A stretch of 64,000 bases of DNA from JASHVB01 sp035535035 (lineage in GTDB: Bacteria; Pseudomonadota; Alphaproteobacteria; Acetobacterales; Acetobacteraceae). Position numbers and translations under genes: made by a program. The stretch is taken from contig DATLQW010000224.1 of assembly GCA_035535035.1 (NCBI GenBank), forward strand, positions 1 to 64,000. The letters are read 5' to 3'. Positions 24,536-33,901 of the stretch are shown piece by piece (the first letter of the stretch is position 1; each line of letters starts with the position of its first letter). The notes below the pieces were generated by a model. It searched no databases and had not been told where the DNA came from. It saw only the letters and a list, made by a program, of their open reading frames with translations.

Positions 24536-26416
24536 TCAGGATAGCTGTGGGAATGCCGGTGGCTGTGGTGCGGCCGGGGCCTCCGATCCAAGCACGACAT
24601 CGGCGCAAGCATCCACCGCTTCCCGCAGCGAGGTAATGTAATGGTCGGCCCCGATCGCGACGCGCACCCGCTCGTCGCGCAGCGCCGGCGCGCCGGCCGG
24701 CCAAATCCCGACCAGCATCGGCAGCGCCGGCAGAACCCGGCGCAGCCGGCGCAGCAGGTAGCGAACATGCGAGATGCCGCCTTCCAGATCCAGATAGCAC
24801 AGGCACAGCATCGGCACGCCGCGGGCCTGCAAGGCCGCCAGCTCCGAGCGCGAAACCGCATGATGCGGCACGGCCTGAGCGGGGATCCCGCGCTCGCCGA
24901 GAAGCTGGGCGAGCATGCGTGCCGCCGCCTCGTCCATTGGTCCGCGGCCGGCGACGCACAGCACCGTGCCACGATCGGCTGGCGACCCTTCGGCGGACGC
25001 TGCGTCCGGCCTGGCCTCGTCCACCAGGTCCTCGATCAGCGCGTATGCGGATTCCAGCACGCGTTCCACCTGGTCGGGGCCCAGCGCGCCACGTGCCGCA
25101 TCGATCGTTGCGCGCCGCAATCCCGGCACCGCCACCTGATCGTAATACCCCGCCAGCGACTCATCCTTCAAAAACAGTTCCGCCTGCTCTCGAGCCTCGT
25201 CCGGGTCGCCGGCCAGCATGCGTTGATAGAAGCTTTCATCCGGTTGCAGTGGCGGCCGGTCGCCCAGCAGGATATCGAGGAATTGCAGGCGCTCGACATG
25301 CCGCCCGAGAACCATGAAGCAGAGCGTCAGTGGGGTTGACAGGATCAGGCCGATCGGTCCCCACAGCCAGGTCCAGAAGATTGCCGCCACCACCACGGCG
25401 AACGGTGACAGGCCGGTGGAGCGGCCATACACCAAAGGCTCGACCACCTGTCCCATGATGGCTTCCAGCCCGGCGAACAGGGCGACGGTCCACAGCGCGG
25501 TCGCCCAACCGGTTGACGTTGCAGCGGCCAGCAGAATTGGCAGAACGGCGGCGAGCGGCGCACCGAGATAGGGCAGGAAGCGCAGCAACGTCGCAATGAT
25601 GCCCCAGAGCAGCGGCGAGGGCAGGCCGATGACGTAGAGCGCGGTGCCGATGATGGCGCCGAATGACACATTGATCGCGAGCTGCGCGAGGAAGTAGCGC
25701 GACAACCGATGGGCGGTTTCGTCCATCGCGACCGTGGTGCGGTGCAGGTCGGCGGCGCCGAACAGGCGGATGATGCGGTTGCGCAGATCCTCGCGCTGCG
25801 ACAGGATAAAGGTCGAGACCACGAACACTATCGCCAGCGCCGCGAGCGGATTGACCAGCGGCGTGACGATCCGTTCGGCAAGCTGCATCGCGTTGCTGGG
25901 GGGCTGGTGCACCTCGACCGGAATTGGCTTCGGTTGGGAATTGCCTGGATTCCGTGCGGGGGTTCCGCCGGTGGCGGGTTGCCGCGTATGGCGGGGCAGC
26001 AACTGGTGGCCGATGTCGCGCATGATCGCGGCGAAGCGGGACGACACGAAGGACTGCACGGTTCCTATCTTCGATTCGATTGTGGTGGCGTAGCGTGGCA
26101 CCTGCCCGGCGAGGTCGGCGACCTGGCTGCCGATCAAGCCGCCGACTGCCACAACGACTCCCAACGCCAGGGCGACGGCGAGCAAGGCGGCGAGGAAGTT
26201 GGGCACCCGGATGCGGTGCAGCACTTCCACCAGCGGTGCGAGCAGGAAGGACAGCAACACCGCGAGCGTGATCGGTATCAGCACGCTGCGGCCGAAATAG
26301 AGGCCGGCGATGACGACGACACTGGTCGCCAGCGTCAGGACGCCGTGCATGCTTGGGGTTTGCGCGGCTGGAATCGGCGCGGGGTGTCGATCCAGGGGTA
26401 GGCGTGGTTCAGGCAT
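24536..26416 (-). CDS. AI-2E-family membrane protein with extra C-terminal domain
   Basis: Residues 1-380 or so form the AI-2E transporter/PerM fold: a pair of N-terminal membrane helices (GVLTLATSVVVIAGLYFGRSVL, ITLAVLLSFLLAPLVEVLH), a long extracytoplasmic stretch, then several segments with the family block QLAINVSFGAIIGTALYVIGLPSPLLWGIIATLLRFLPYLGAP and WTWLWGPIGLILSTPLTL. Members export small molecules or act as antiporters; function here is unknown. The C-terminal 240 residues are cytoplasmic. The last part (VLCVAGRGPMDEAAARMLAQLL, then PMLCLCYLDLEGG and MLVGIWPAG) resembles a Rossmann-like, possibly B12-binding-type domain. At 626 residues it is much longer than the typical 350-400. 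Confidence 0.82.
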   Translation of the reverse strand: MPEPRLPLDRHPAPIPAAQTPSMHGVLTLATSVVVIAGLYFGRSVLIPITLAVLLSFLLAPLVEVLHRIRVPNFLAALLAVALALGVVVAVGGLIGSQVADLAGQVPRYATTIESKIGTVQSFVSSRFAAIMRDIGHQLLPRHTRQPATGGTPARNPGNSQPKPIPVEVHQPPSNAMQLAERIVTPLVNPLAALAIVFVVSTFILSQREDLRNRIIRLFGAADLHRTTVAMDETAHRLSRYFLAQLAINVSFGAIIGTALYVIGLPSPLLWGIIATLLRFLPYLGAPLAAVLPILLAAATSTGWATALWTVALFAGLEAIMGQVVEPLVYGRSTGLSPFAVVVAAIFWTWLWGPIGLILSTPLTLCFMVLGRHVERLQFLDILLGDRPPLQPDESFYQRMLAGDPDEAREQAELFLKDESLAGYYDQVAVPGLRRATIDAARGALGPDQVERVLESAYALIEDLVDEARPDAASAEGSPADRGTVLCVAGRGPMDEAAARMLAQLLGERGIPAQAVPHHAVSRSELAALQARGVPMLCLCYLDLEGGISHVRYLLRRLRRVLPALPMLVGIWPAGAPALRDERVRVAIGADHYITSLREAVDACADVVLGSEAPAAPQPPAFPQLS

Positions 26417-26542
26417 GGAGGGGATCTTCGGTCATGGGAAGCCCGGGGTAGCGGGCGAGATGGGCCGGAGTGTGTTTCGCGCTGTCAACAGCGCGCGATC
26501 TGGGTCAGGCGGATGGCGGGGCGAAGTGCTGACGGCGACGCG

Positions 26543-28534
26543 TTATAGTAGCATCGGCGCGGGCTCGGCGATTTCGTCAAGCGTGATAGCCCCGGCCTCC
26601 AGTTGCTGCGCACCGCACTCTTGCAGGAAATCCGCAATCGCATCGAACTCGGCTGGCGGGCGCGTCACGTCCACGGCCTCGCCACCGGGCACCCAGATCA
26701 CCGTTTCGTACCGCGCGCGTGTCAGCAGCACGCGGTAGGTGTTCACCTGGTAGGCGATCGCGGCCTCGCCGCGCGGTTCCTGCCAGCGCGTGCCGGCGAA
26801 GTTGCGCACCACCCAGTCGGCGCGGCCGGGTCGCCGAATAAGATCGTTGCCCCAACACAGCCCGACATGGTCGAGTTCCAGTCCCTGGCAGGCGAATTGG
26901 GTCGCCGGCAATTCCAGCGCGTCGGAAGCACGGACGTCGGGCCAACGTTGCAGGAACCAATTGGCGACCGCGGCGTCGTCGAGGTGGGGAAAGTTCGGCC
27001 AGATTCCGTCGGCAATCAGCCGCCGAGCACTGGCGCTGCATACCAAGCCGGCACGGCGTGCGCCACGCGCCAGGCGACGCAATGCCGCGCGCATCGCCAC
27101 AAGTGAACGGGTCAGCAGGAACGGCACGTCGCCCGCTTCGTCGGCGATCGCGCGTGCACGTGCCGCATCGCCCAGCAAGACCGCATCAACCCAGGGTGCA
27201 GCAAAGGCGGAGCGGATCGACCGTATCGGCACGTCGAGATGCAGCCCGGCGTCGATTGTCAGGCCCTCCGGCGCCACTGCGAACAGAAGTTGCCGTGCGT
27301 CGGTGGCCGTCAGCACGCCGGGCGCGGCGCGCACGTGCCAGTCGCGATCCTCGAGCAGCGCCTCGCCCCAAGCGGCCAAACCGGCTTCGCCGGTGTTGAT
27401 CTCCTGACCGCCGCCGACCAGGGCGACGATCACCGCCCAATCCGCGTGGCGACGCATAATGTCGAGGAACATCGCCGCCTCGCTCTGCGCGTGCCCGAAT
27501 TTGCGGCGGCCGAAATCGGCATTCCAGGCTCGCTGTGCCTCGTCGAACACGATCACATGTTCATGCGGCGGTGTGGTGCGCGCCAGGTTGTCACGCAGGA
27601 AGCCAATGAGCGGCTGGATCGCACTTTCGGTCTCCTGCCGTGCCAGGCGGATGCTGCGGCCTTGGTCACGGGCGTCGCGGGCGAGGGCCTCGCGCATTAC
27701 GTGCACGAGCGGCAGGTTACCGGTGAGGAACGCGGCGCCGGAGTTGGCACCGAACACCACCTGCAGCCCACACAGAGTCTTGCCGGCACCGGGGATGCCG
27801 GTGACGAATACCACATCGTGCTGGTTGGCGGCGCGCGCGTGGTCGATCGTGGCGCGGATCGCCTCGGTCGTACGCGTGAGATTGCCGACATCGGCGCGGG
27901 CCGACGCGATCTCGGCGACGCCATGCCGGCCATACAGCATGGTCGCCGCCTCGACGATAGTGGGTACGGGGCGATACGGCGCGGTCTCCCATGCGGGTGG
28001 ATCGAGCGATCGCGCCGGGATCGGCACGCGGCGTTCGATCTCGCGCAGCAGATCGGACAGCGTCGATGCGCTGGCATCCAACACTGGTGTCACGCCATGC
28101 CAGAGCAGCGGCCAATTGGTGGCGCGTGACGTGGCGTGGGCAGCGATGAGGATCGGCACCACCGGATGCGCGCGGCTCTCGGCGTGGAAGTCGAACAGGT
28201 CAAGCGCGTAATCCTCGACCTGCTGGCGGTCGATGGTGGTGAACTGGTAGGCTCCGGTCTTGAATTCTAGCACCAGCACGGCGCGGTCGGTCAGCAGCAC
28301 CGCGTCGATTCGTCGTTGCAGCCGTAGCAGCGGATACTCCAGCAGCAGACGACAGGTAGCGGGCAGGCCAGGCAGCACCTCGCGCAGCAGTGCGATCTGA
28401 TCCCGCCAAGCCTGCACTTGCGTTGCGCGGTTGAGCGGGTGCGTCTCAACCAGGCGCGTGGACAAGGCGCCGACGATCGATTCCGGTTCGCGCGCCAGGA
28501 AGTCGCCGAGATTGGCTGACCACCATGCTGGCAT
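26543..28534 (-). CDS. DUF2075-type helicase with N-terminal nuclease-like domain
   Basis: The N-terminal 200 residues include RIDAVLLTDRAVLVLEFKTGAYQ, which fits the D...ExK core of a PD-(D/E)XK nuclease. The rest looks like the DUF2075 superfamily 1 helicase-like ATPase: Walker A VFVTGIPGAGKTLCGLQVV, Walker B HVIVFDEAQRAWN, a VALVGGGQEIN motif, and the C-terminal NTYRVLLTRARYETVIWVPGG typical of SF1 helicases. The product is 663 residues. The chosen start (CAT at 28532-28534) lies four bases after the stop of the upstream ATP-grasp-like gene, suggesting translation in one operon. Proteins of this build occur in phage-defence and DNA-repair settings, but the role here is not shown. Confidence 0.8.
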   Translation of the reverse strand: MPAWWSANLGDFLAREPESIVGALSTRLVETHPLNRATQVQAWRDQIALLREVLPGLPATCRLLLEYPLLRLQRRIDAVLLTDRAVLVLEFKTGAYQFTTIDRQQVEDYALDLFDFHAESRAHPVVPILIAAHATSRATNWPLLWHGVTPVLDASASTLSDLLREIERRVPIPARSLDPPAWETAPYRPVPTIVEAATMLYGRHGVAEIASARADVGNLTRTTEAIRATIDHARAANQHDVVFVTGIPGAGKTLCGLQVVFGANSGAAFLTGNLPLVHVMREALARDARDQGRSIRLARQETESAIQPLIGFLRDNLARTTPPHEHVIVFDEAQRAWNADFGRRKFGHAQSEAAMFLDIMRRHADWAVIVALVGGGQEINTGEAGLAAWGEALLEDRDWHVRAAPGVLTATDARQLLFAVAPEGLTIDAGLHLDVPIRSIRSAFAAPWVDAVLLGDAARARAIADEAGDVPFLLTRSLVAMRAALRRLARGARRAGLVCSASARRLIADGIWPNFPHLDDAAVANWFLQRWPDVRASDALELPATQFACQGLELDHVGLCWGNDLIRRPGRADWVVRNFAGTRWQEPRGEAAIAYQVNTYRVLLTRARYETVIWVPGGEAVDVTRPPAEFDAIADFLQECGAQQLEAGAITLDEIAEPAPMLL

Positions 28535-28538
28535 GCCG

Positions 28539-29465
28539 CTACGGCGCCGGTTTGTGATGTTCGATGGGAAGCAGCGCCTGTCGCAGCTTCTCGCGTGCGT
28601 CCCGGCCGGCTTGCAATGAATGCGCGTTGACGATGGCCAGCCGGAATCCGCCGGGCGGCATGGCGTGGTGCGCGGGGTCGCGTTCCTCGTGGAAGGTGAT
28701 CTGCACCGAGGACACGTCCGGCATGCCGCGCACCGCTTCGACCAGCGACGGCGGCGGATGGCGATAGCGCGGACCGTGCGGGCCGAACAGCACGACGCTG
28801 TAGCCGTCGCGCCGGTCGGAATCGGCGTAGTCCCAGTTGCCGGTGACATGCAGGCGGATCAGCGCCTTCACCCAGCCGGCGCCGTACAGATCGGGCCACT
28901 GGTCGGCGAAGCGCAGGTGCGCCTCGATGATGCGTCCGCCGATCGTTTCAAAATTCACCATGCCGGTGTAGCCGGCGAGGTGCCGGCGCGCCCAGGCGCC
29001 GCACCAGTCTTCTATTTCGGGCATCGCGCCGGCGTGGATCGTCCAGTGGTCGAACGTGCCGCCTGGCGCGGTGGCGCCGGAGGTGTGGCGCCACCAGCGC
29101 GGCTCGCCGTTCACCAGCGCCGCGTCGGTGCTGACATGCGCGCCGGTCAGCAGCGTGCACCAGAAATGTCCGGCGGTGAGGCTGGCCTTGTACTCGTCGG
29201 CGGAATGAATCGCCTGGCTGCCGGTGCCCATGCCGCGCAAATTCATGATCGGCTTGGAAAACACCGGGAAGCCGCGCGGCATGACGCCGTGCGGCGCGGC
29301 GTCCAGCCCCTGCGACAAGGCGACGGCGAGCTTGTCGTAGATCCAGCGATGGCGCGGATACCATTCCCAGGAGTCCGGGTCTTCGGTGGAAATGCGCACG
29401 TCCGGCGGGCAGGGGATGTTCTCGAAATACTGGAAACGCCAGGGGTCCGCTTCGCAGATGGGCAT
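28539..29465 (-). CDS. Unknown protein, possibly ATP-grasp-like
   Basis: I do not recognise this 308-residue protein with certainty. The stretch GFPVFSKPIMNLRGMGTGSQ resembles the strand-lysine-loop of ATP-grasp enzymes (a lysine followed by a glycine-rich loop), and MVNFETIGGRIIEAHLRFADQW resembles the later metal-binding strands, but typical Glu/Asn pairs are hard to place. The protein is rich in tryptophan and histidine and has no signal peptide or membrane segment. It sits between the acyl-CoA synthetase (59 bases upstream) and the nuclease-helicase gene (four bases downstream), which suggests co-expression. No reaction is proposed. Confidence 0.6.
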   Translation of the reverse strand: MPICEADPWRFQYFENIPCPPDVRISTEDPDSWEWYPRHRWIYDKLAVALSQGLDAAPHGVMPRGFPVFSKPIMNLRGMGTGSQAIHSADEYKASLTAGHFWCTLLTGAHVSTDAALVNGEPRWWRHTSGATAPGGTFDHWTIHAGAMPEIEDWCGAWARRHLAGYTGMVNFETIGGRIIEAHLRFADQWPDLYGAGWVKALIRLHVTGNWDYADSDRRDGYSVVLFGPHGPRYRHPPPSLVEAVRGMPDVSSVQITFHEERDPAHHAMPPGGFRLAIVNAHSLQAGRDAREKLRQALLPIEHHKPAP

Positions 29466-29524
29466 GGGTCAGAACCGGTGGGTGCGATGGGGCGATATGT
29501 CGGATTCGGGCTGCCGGCGATTCG

Positions 29525-31684
29525 CTAGCACGGCAATCGGCCGGCCGGCGGCGGCGCGGGAACTATCAGCGCGTCCACCGCGATGATGCGCTCGCCGGCG
29601 CAGATCAGCGGGTTGACGTCAAGCTCGGCGATCAGGTCGCGATGGTCGGCGGCGAAACGTGAAATCCGGCAGATCACGTCGGCCAATTTGTCGAGATCGA
29701 CCGCCGGCGCGCCGCGGAAGCCGTGCAGCAGTTTTTCCCCCTTGAGCGAGCGCAGCAGCGCGCTTGCATCGGCGTGCGTGACCGGGGCGGGGGCGAGGGC
29801 GGTGTCCTGCAGCACCTCCACCAGGATGCCGCCGAGGCCAACCACCACCAGCGGCCCGAACAGCTTATCGATGCGCGCGCCGACCACCATTTCCACACCC
29901 TGCGGCACCATCGGTTGCACCAGCACGCCGTTGATGCGCGGCGGGGGCGAGACGCGCCCGGCATTGGCCATCACCGCGTCGTAACCCGCGCGCACCTCGT
30001 CGGCGTTGCACAGGTTCAGGCGGATCACGCCAGCTTCGGTCTTATGCGGCAGATCCGGCGATTCGACCTTCAACACCACCGGATAGCCGAGCGCGGCGGC
30101 GGCGGCGACCGCCGCATCGGCGCTTGCGGCCAGGCGCTCGCCGACCACCGGAACCCCGTACAGCGCCAGCGCCGCCTTCGCCTCGCGTTCGGTCAATGTG
30201 CGACCGGCGGCGGCGGCGATCATGTCGCGTGCGGCACGCCGCGTTGCCGCCGGTGTCGGCGTGATCGTCTCGCGCGCGGCGGCGCGTTTGTCCGCGCGCC
30301 AGGTCCACGCGGCCAGCGCCGCGAACAATGCGGCCATCGAGCGGAACAACGCGACGTGGTCGGATTCCTCCGCCTCCTTCACGCCGGGGCCTTCCAGCCA
30401 TTCGGTTTGCCAGGCGATGCAGACGATTTTTCCCGCCGCCTTCGCCAGCCGGTCATAGACCGGAATGCGTGCGGCCGAGGCGGCGAAGCCATAGGTCATC
30501 GGCACGACGAGCGTTGCATATTGCGGATCGTCGAGAAACGCTCCGGCACAGACGTTCAGCGATTCCGGGTCATTGAGAATCTGCCCGGTGACGTCGCACG
30601 GATTGCGCGCGGCGCCGAAATCCGGGATGCGCGACACCAGCAGGTCAAGCAACGCCGCGCCCGGTTGCGGCAACGGCACACCGTATTGCTCGGCGCGGTC
30701 GGCGGCCATGATCGCCGCACCGCCGGACGCCGCGACCACCGCCGCGCCCCTGGCTTTCGGCGGTGGCGCCTTGGCGAAGAACGACGCCGTTTCCACCAGC
30801 GATTCGTAGCTCTCCACCAGCACCGCGCCGGCGCGCTGGAACACCGCGCGATAGGCGGCGTGCGAGCCGGCGAGCGAACCGGTATGCGACATCGCCGCCG
30901 CGGCGCCTTCCTCGCCGGTTGCCATCTTATAGACCACCAGCGGCTTGTCGCGCTGCCAGGCATACTCCGCGGCCAGCAGCAGCCGTTCGGGCGAGGCCAT
31001 ACCTTCGAACACGCAGGCGATCGCGGTGCAGGCCGGATCGTCGGCCAGGTAGCTGACGAAATCTGCCGTATCAACGTCGCAGGAATTGCCGGACGTCATG
31101 ACGTGGCTGAACGAGGCGCCGCGCACCACCGCCTGCGCCAGCGCCATGCCGAGCGCGCCGGATTGGCTGATGATGCCCACTGCGTGCGGCCGTGGCGGCG
31201 GAATCGGCGTGATGTTCATGAAGGTGATGCGCGAGTCGAGAACCGCGTTGACCACGCCGATGCAATTCGGCCCGACGATGCGCAGGCCGGTTTCGCGCGC
31301 GATGGCGGCCAGGCGATCCTGCGCGGCAATGCGGTCCTCGCGGCCCATTTCGGCATAGCCGGAGGCGAAGATGATCACGCCGCCGACGCCGGCCCTGGCG
31401 CAGTCCAGCACGATCTCTTCCACCGCGTCGCGCGCCGCGGTGATCACCGCGCAATCCGGTACTTCCGGCAGCGCACCGACCGAAGGGTAGCAGGTCTGCT
31501 CTCCAATCCTGTCGTAGCGCGCGTTCACCGGGTAGGTGCGGCCGGCGAAATTCTGCTGGTTCAGCAGCACGCGCTCGCCGAACGAGCCGGGGCGGGCCGA
31601 GGCGCCGATCACCGCCACGCTTTGCGGATGCAGCAGGCGGCGCAGCTCTGCGTGGCGATAGACGGTGGTGCGTTGCGTCGGCAT
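29525..31684 (-). CDS. NDP-forming acyl-CoA synthetase (fused alpha-beta)
   Basis: The enzyme family interconverts an acyl-CoA with the acid, using ADP or GDP and phosphate through a phospho-histidine. The alpha part starts with a CoA-binding domain (HPQSVAVIGASARPGSFGERVL, later AVITAARDAVEEIVLDCARAGVGGVIIFASGYAEMG and GLRIVGPNCIGVVN), then the ligase domains with IISQSGALGMALA and SHTGSLAGSHAAYRAVFQRAGA. The beta part is the C-terminal ATP-grasp (LYGVPVVGERLA, YPVVLKVESPDLPHKTEAGVIRLNL, VVGLGGILVEVLQDTALAPAP, DVNPLICAG). The 719-residue length is normal for the fused form. Substrate cannot be inferred. It is divergent from the SDR gene, with 83 bases between them. Confidence 0.88.
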   Translation of the reverse strand: MPTQRTTVYRHAELRRLLHPQSVAVIGASARPGSFGERVLLNQQNFAGRTYPVNARYDRIGEQTCYPSVGALPEVPDCAVITAARDAVEEIVLDCARAGVGGVIIFASGYAEMGREDRIAAQDRLAAIARETGLRIVGPNCIGVVNAVLDSRITFMNITPIPPPRPHAVGIISQSGALGMALAQAVVRGASFSHVMTSGNSCDVDTADFVSYLADDPACTAIACVFEGMASPERLLLAAEYAWQRDKPLVVYKMATGEEGAAAAMSHTGSLAGSHAAYRAVFQRAGAVLVESYESLVETASFFAKAPPPKARGAAVVAASGGAAIMAADRAEQYGVPLPQPGAALLDLLVSRIPDFGAARNPCDVTGQILNDPESLNVCAGAFLDDPQYATLVVPMTYGFAASAARIPVYDRLAKAAGKIVCIAWQTEWLEGPGVKEAEESDHVALFRSMAALFAALAAWTWRADKRAAARETITPTPAATRRAARDMIAAAAGRTLTEREAKAALALYGVPVVGERLAASADAAVAAAAALGYPVVLKVESPDLPHKTEAGVIRLNLCNADEVRAGYDAVMANAGRVSPPPRINGVLVQPMVPQGVEMVVGARIDKLFGPLVVVGLGGILVEVLQDTALAPAPVTHADASALLRSLKGEKLLHGFRGAPAVDLDKLADVICRISRFAADHRDLIAELDVNPLICAGERIIAVDALIVPAPPPAGRLPC

Positions 31685-31767
31685 GGACCTCGCCCGATTG
31701 ACGTTTCCTGGTTCCGAGCATACTCACGGGTAACCCGTCCCGCCAAGCACAGCAGGGAACCCCCCGC

Positions 31768-32553
31768 ATGTCGTCGTTGTTCGACCTGACCGGCAAGGTC
31801 GCGATCGTTACCGGTTCCAGCAAAGGCATTGGCCGCGCCATCGCCGAACGGCTGGCGGAACATGGCGCCAAGGTCGTGGTGTCCAGCCGCAAGGCGGATG
31901 CGTGCGAGGCGGTGGCCGCGGGAATCCGCGACCGCGGCGGCGAGGCGGCGGTGATCCCATGCCACATCGCGCGCAAGGATGAATTGCAAAGCCTGGTGGA
32001 CAAGACAATCGCCTTGTGGGGCGGCATCGACATCGTGGTGAGCAATGCCGCGGTCAATCCGTATCTCGGCCCGGCGGGCGGCGCGTCCGACGAGGTTTAC
32101 GAGCGCGTCATGGGCGCCAATGTGCGCAGCAATTTCTGGCTGGCCAACATGGTGTGTCCGCATCTCGCGGAACGCGGCGGCGGCTCGTTCATCATTATCT
32201 CGTCGATCGGCGGCTTTCGCGGTTCGGCGTCGCTGGGGCTGTACGCGATCTCCAAGGCGGCCGACATGCAGTTGGCGCGCAACATCGCGGTGGAGTGGGG
32301 CCCGAAAAACGTGCGCGCCAACGCGATCGCACCGGGCCTGGTGCGCACCGATTTCGCCAAGGCGCTGTGGACCGACCCGGTGCGCTATCGCAAGGCGACG
32401 CGCGACGTGCCGTTGCAGCGCATCGGCGAGCCGGACGAGATCGCCGGTGCCGCGGTGTTCCTGGCGTCGAAGGCCGGCAGTTTCGTCACCGGCCACACGC
32501 TGACGATCGACGGCGGCACGATGGCGGGCGTGGTGCTGCAGAAGGACGACTGA
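31768..32553 (+). CDS. Short-chain dehydrogenase/reductase (SDR)
   Basis: This is a classical cytoplasmic SDR of 261 residues. The cofactor loop is TGSSKGIG at residues 15-22. NAA at 93-95 is the structural motif. The catalytic triad is complete: S146 in IISSIGGF, Y159 and K163 in YAISK. The end GSFVTGHTLTIDGG is typical. An Arg-rich second strand (SSRKAD) hints at NADP(H), but the substrate cannot be told. The 82 bases upstream probably hold a divergent promoter shared with the acyl-CoA synthetase gene. The kynureninase gene begins with a GTG directly after this stop codon, so the two should be co-translated. Confidence 0.9.
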   Translation: MSSLFDLTGKVAIVTGSSKGIGRAIAERLAEHGAKVVVSSRKADACEAVAAGIRDRGGEAAVIPCHIARKDELQSLVDKTIALWGGIDIVVSNAAVNPYLGPAGGASDEVYERVMGANVRSNFWLANMVCPHLAERGGGSFIIISSIGGFRGSASLGLYAISKAADMQLARNIAVEWGPKNVRANAIAPGLVRTDFAKALWTDPVRYRKATRDVPLQRIGEPDEIAGAAVFLASKAGSFVTGHTLTIDGGTMAGVVLQKDD

Positions 32554-33789
32554 GTGGCGCGTCTCACGCGCGATGGGCTGGCGGCGCTGGACGCCGTCGA
32601 TGCGCTGGCACCGTTCCATGATCGACTCATTTTGCCGGACGGCGTGATCTATCTCGACGGCAATTCGCTCGGCCCGGTGCCGAAGGCGACGCCGGCGCGG
32701 TTGGCCGAAGTGGTGGCGCGCGAATGGGGCGAGTCGCTGATCCGTGCCTGGACCGAGCATGGCTGGATCGATTTGCCGGTGCGAGTGGGCGAGAAAATCG
32801 GGCGGCTGATCGGTGCCGCGCCAGGCAGCACGGTGGTGGCGGATTCCACATCAGTGAACCTGTTCAAGCTGCTGGCGGCGGCGTTGGATGCGCGGCCAGG
32901 GCGGTCGGTGATCCTGACGGAGACTGGGAATTTCCCCACCGACCTGTACATGGCGGAAGGCCTGGTGGCGCTGCTGGGGCGTGGCTACGCGCTGCGGGCC
33001 GTGGACGCTCCGCTGCGTGCCCTGGGGCCGGATGTCGCGGTGCTGATGTTGACGCATGTGAACTACCGCAGCGGAGCGATGCACGACATGGCGGCGGTAA
33101 CGCGTGCCGCGCATGCGGTGGGTGCGTTGGTGTTGTGGGATCTGTCGCATTCGGTCGGAGCGGTGCCGTTGCAGTTGGCGGCGGACGACGTCGATCTGGC
33201 GGTGGGCTGCGGCTACAAGTTCCTGAACGGCGGTCCGGGGGCACCGGCTTTCTTGTGCGTTGCGCCGCGTTTGCAGGCGGGGTTGCGGTTGCCGTTGACC
33301 GGCTGGCTCGGCCATGCCGAACCATTCGCATTCGATCCGGTGTACCGGCCGGCGGAAGGCGTCGCACGCGCGGTGGTGGGGACGCCCCCGGTGTTGAGCC
33401 TGGCGGCACTGGAGGTCGGTGTTGACCTGATGCTGCAAGTGCCGATGGCAGAGCTGCGTGCCAAATCGGTGCGCCTGGTCGAGCAATTCCTGGCGCTGGT
33501 GGCGCAGGAATGTGCGGCGCACGGGTTCGTGCCGCTGACGCCCGCCGATGCGTCGCGGCGCGGCAGCCAGGTGTCGTTCGCACATCCCGACGGTTACGCG
33601 ATTATGCAGGCGCTGATCGGGCGTGGCGTCATCGGCGACTTTCGCGCGCCGGACGTGCTGCGCTTCGGGCTGGCACCGTTGTATCTGCGCTACGTCGATG
33701 TGTGGGATGCGGTGGCGGTGCTGCGCGACGTGATGCGCCTTGAAGCGTGGCGCGAGCCAAGGTTGCAAATGCGACAGAGCGTCACGTAA
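32554..33789 (+). CDS. kynU: Kynureninase
   Basis: Kynureninase is a PLP enzyme that cleaves kynurenine to anthranilate and alanine in tryptophan catabolism. Family blocks: VIYLDGNSLGPVPKA, EHGWIDLPVRVGEKIGRLIGA, VVADSTSVNLFKLLAAAL, NFPTDLYMAEGLV, HVNYRSGAMHDM, VLWDLSHSVGAVPLQL with the PLP-binding Asp, and GCGYKFLNGGPGAPAF with the Schiff-base lysine. The end VIGDFRAPDVLRFGLAPLYLRYVDVWDAV is diagnostic. The 411-residue length is normal. It starts with GTG immediately after the SDR stop. Neither tryptophan dioxygenase nor formamidase lies in the window. Confidence 0.93.
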   Translation: MARLTRDGLAALDAVDALAPFHDRLILPDGVIYLDGNSLGPVPKATPARLAEVVAREWGESLIRAWTEHGWIDLPVRVGEKIGRLIGAAPGSTVVADSTSVNLFKLLAAALDARPGRSVILTETGNFPTDLYMAEGLVALLGRGYALRAVDAPLRALGPDVAVLMLTHVNYRSGAMHDMAAVTRAAHAVGALVLWDLSHSVGAVPLQLAADDVDLAVGCGYKFLNGGPGAPAFLCVAPRLQAGLRLPLTGWLGHAEPFAFDPVYRPAEGVARAVVGTPPVLSLAALEVGVDLMLQVPMAELRAKSVRLVEQFLALVAQECAAHGFVPLTPADASRRGSQVSFAHPDGYAIMQALIGRGVIGDFRAPDVLRFGLAPLYLRYVDVWDAVAVLRDVMRLEAWREPRLQMRQSVT

Positions 33790-33798
33790 AGCAGGAGA

Positions 33799-33889
33799 TG
33801 AGATTCCCCTTGTGGGAGAGCGTTGGGGGAGGGGTTCGTGCCGCGCGGACCCCTTCCCCCTGACCCCCTCCCTCAAGCGGAGGCGGACT
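33799..33889. repeat. Palindromic repeat after kynU
   Basis: The left half (GATTCCCCTTGTGGGAGAGC, then GGGGGAGGGG) and the right half (CCCCTTCCCCCTGACCCCC, then TCAAGCGGAGGCGGAC) are roughly inverted, with a spacer TTCGTGCCGCGCGGA. The right arm resembles the murD and ftsQ-ftsA copies with a few substitutions. It lies between two converging genes. Confidence 0.75.
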
Positions 33890-33901
33890 AAAGCCCGTTT
33901 G

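Noticed and set aside
29723..31789. A 688-codon plus-strand frame opposite the acyl-CoA synthetase
   Set aside because: Arg/His-rich shadow of the real gene on the other strand with no domain.
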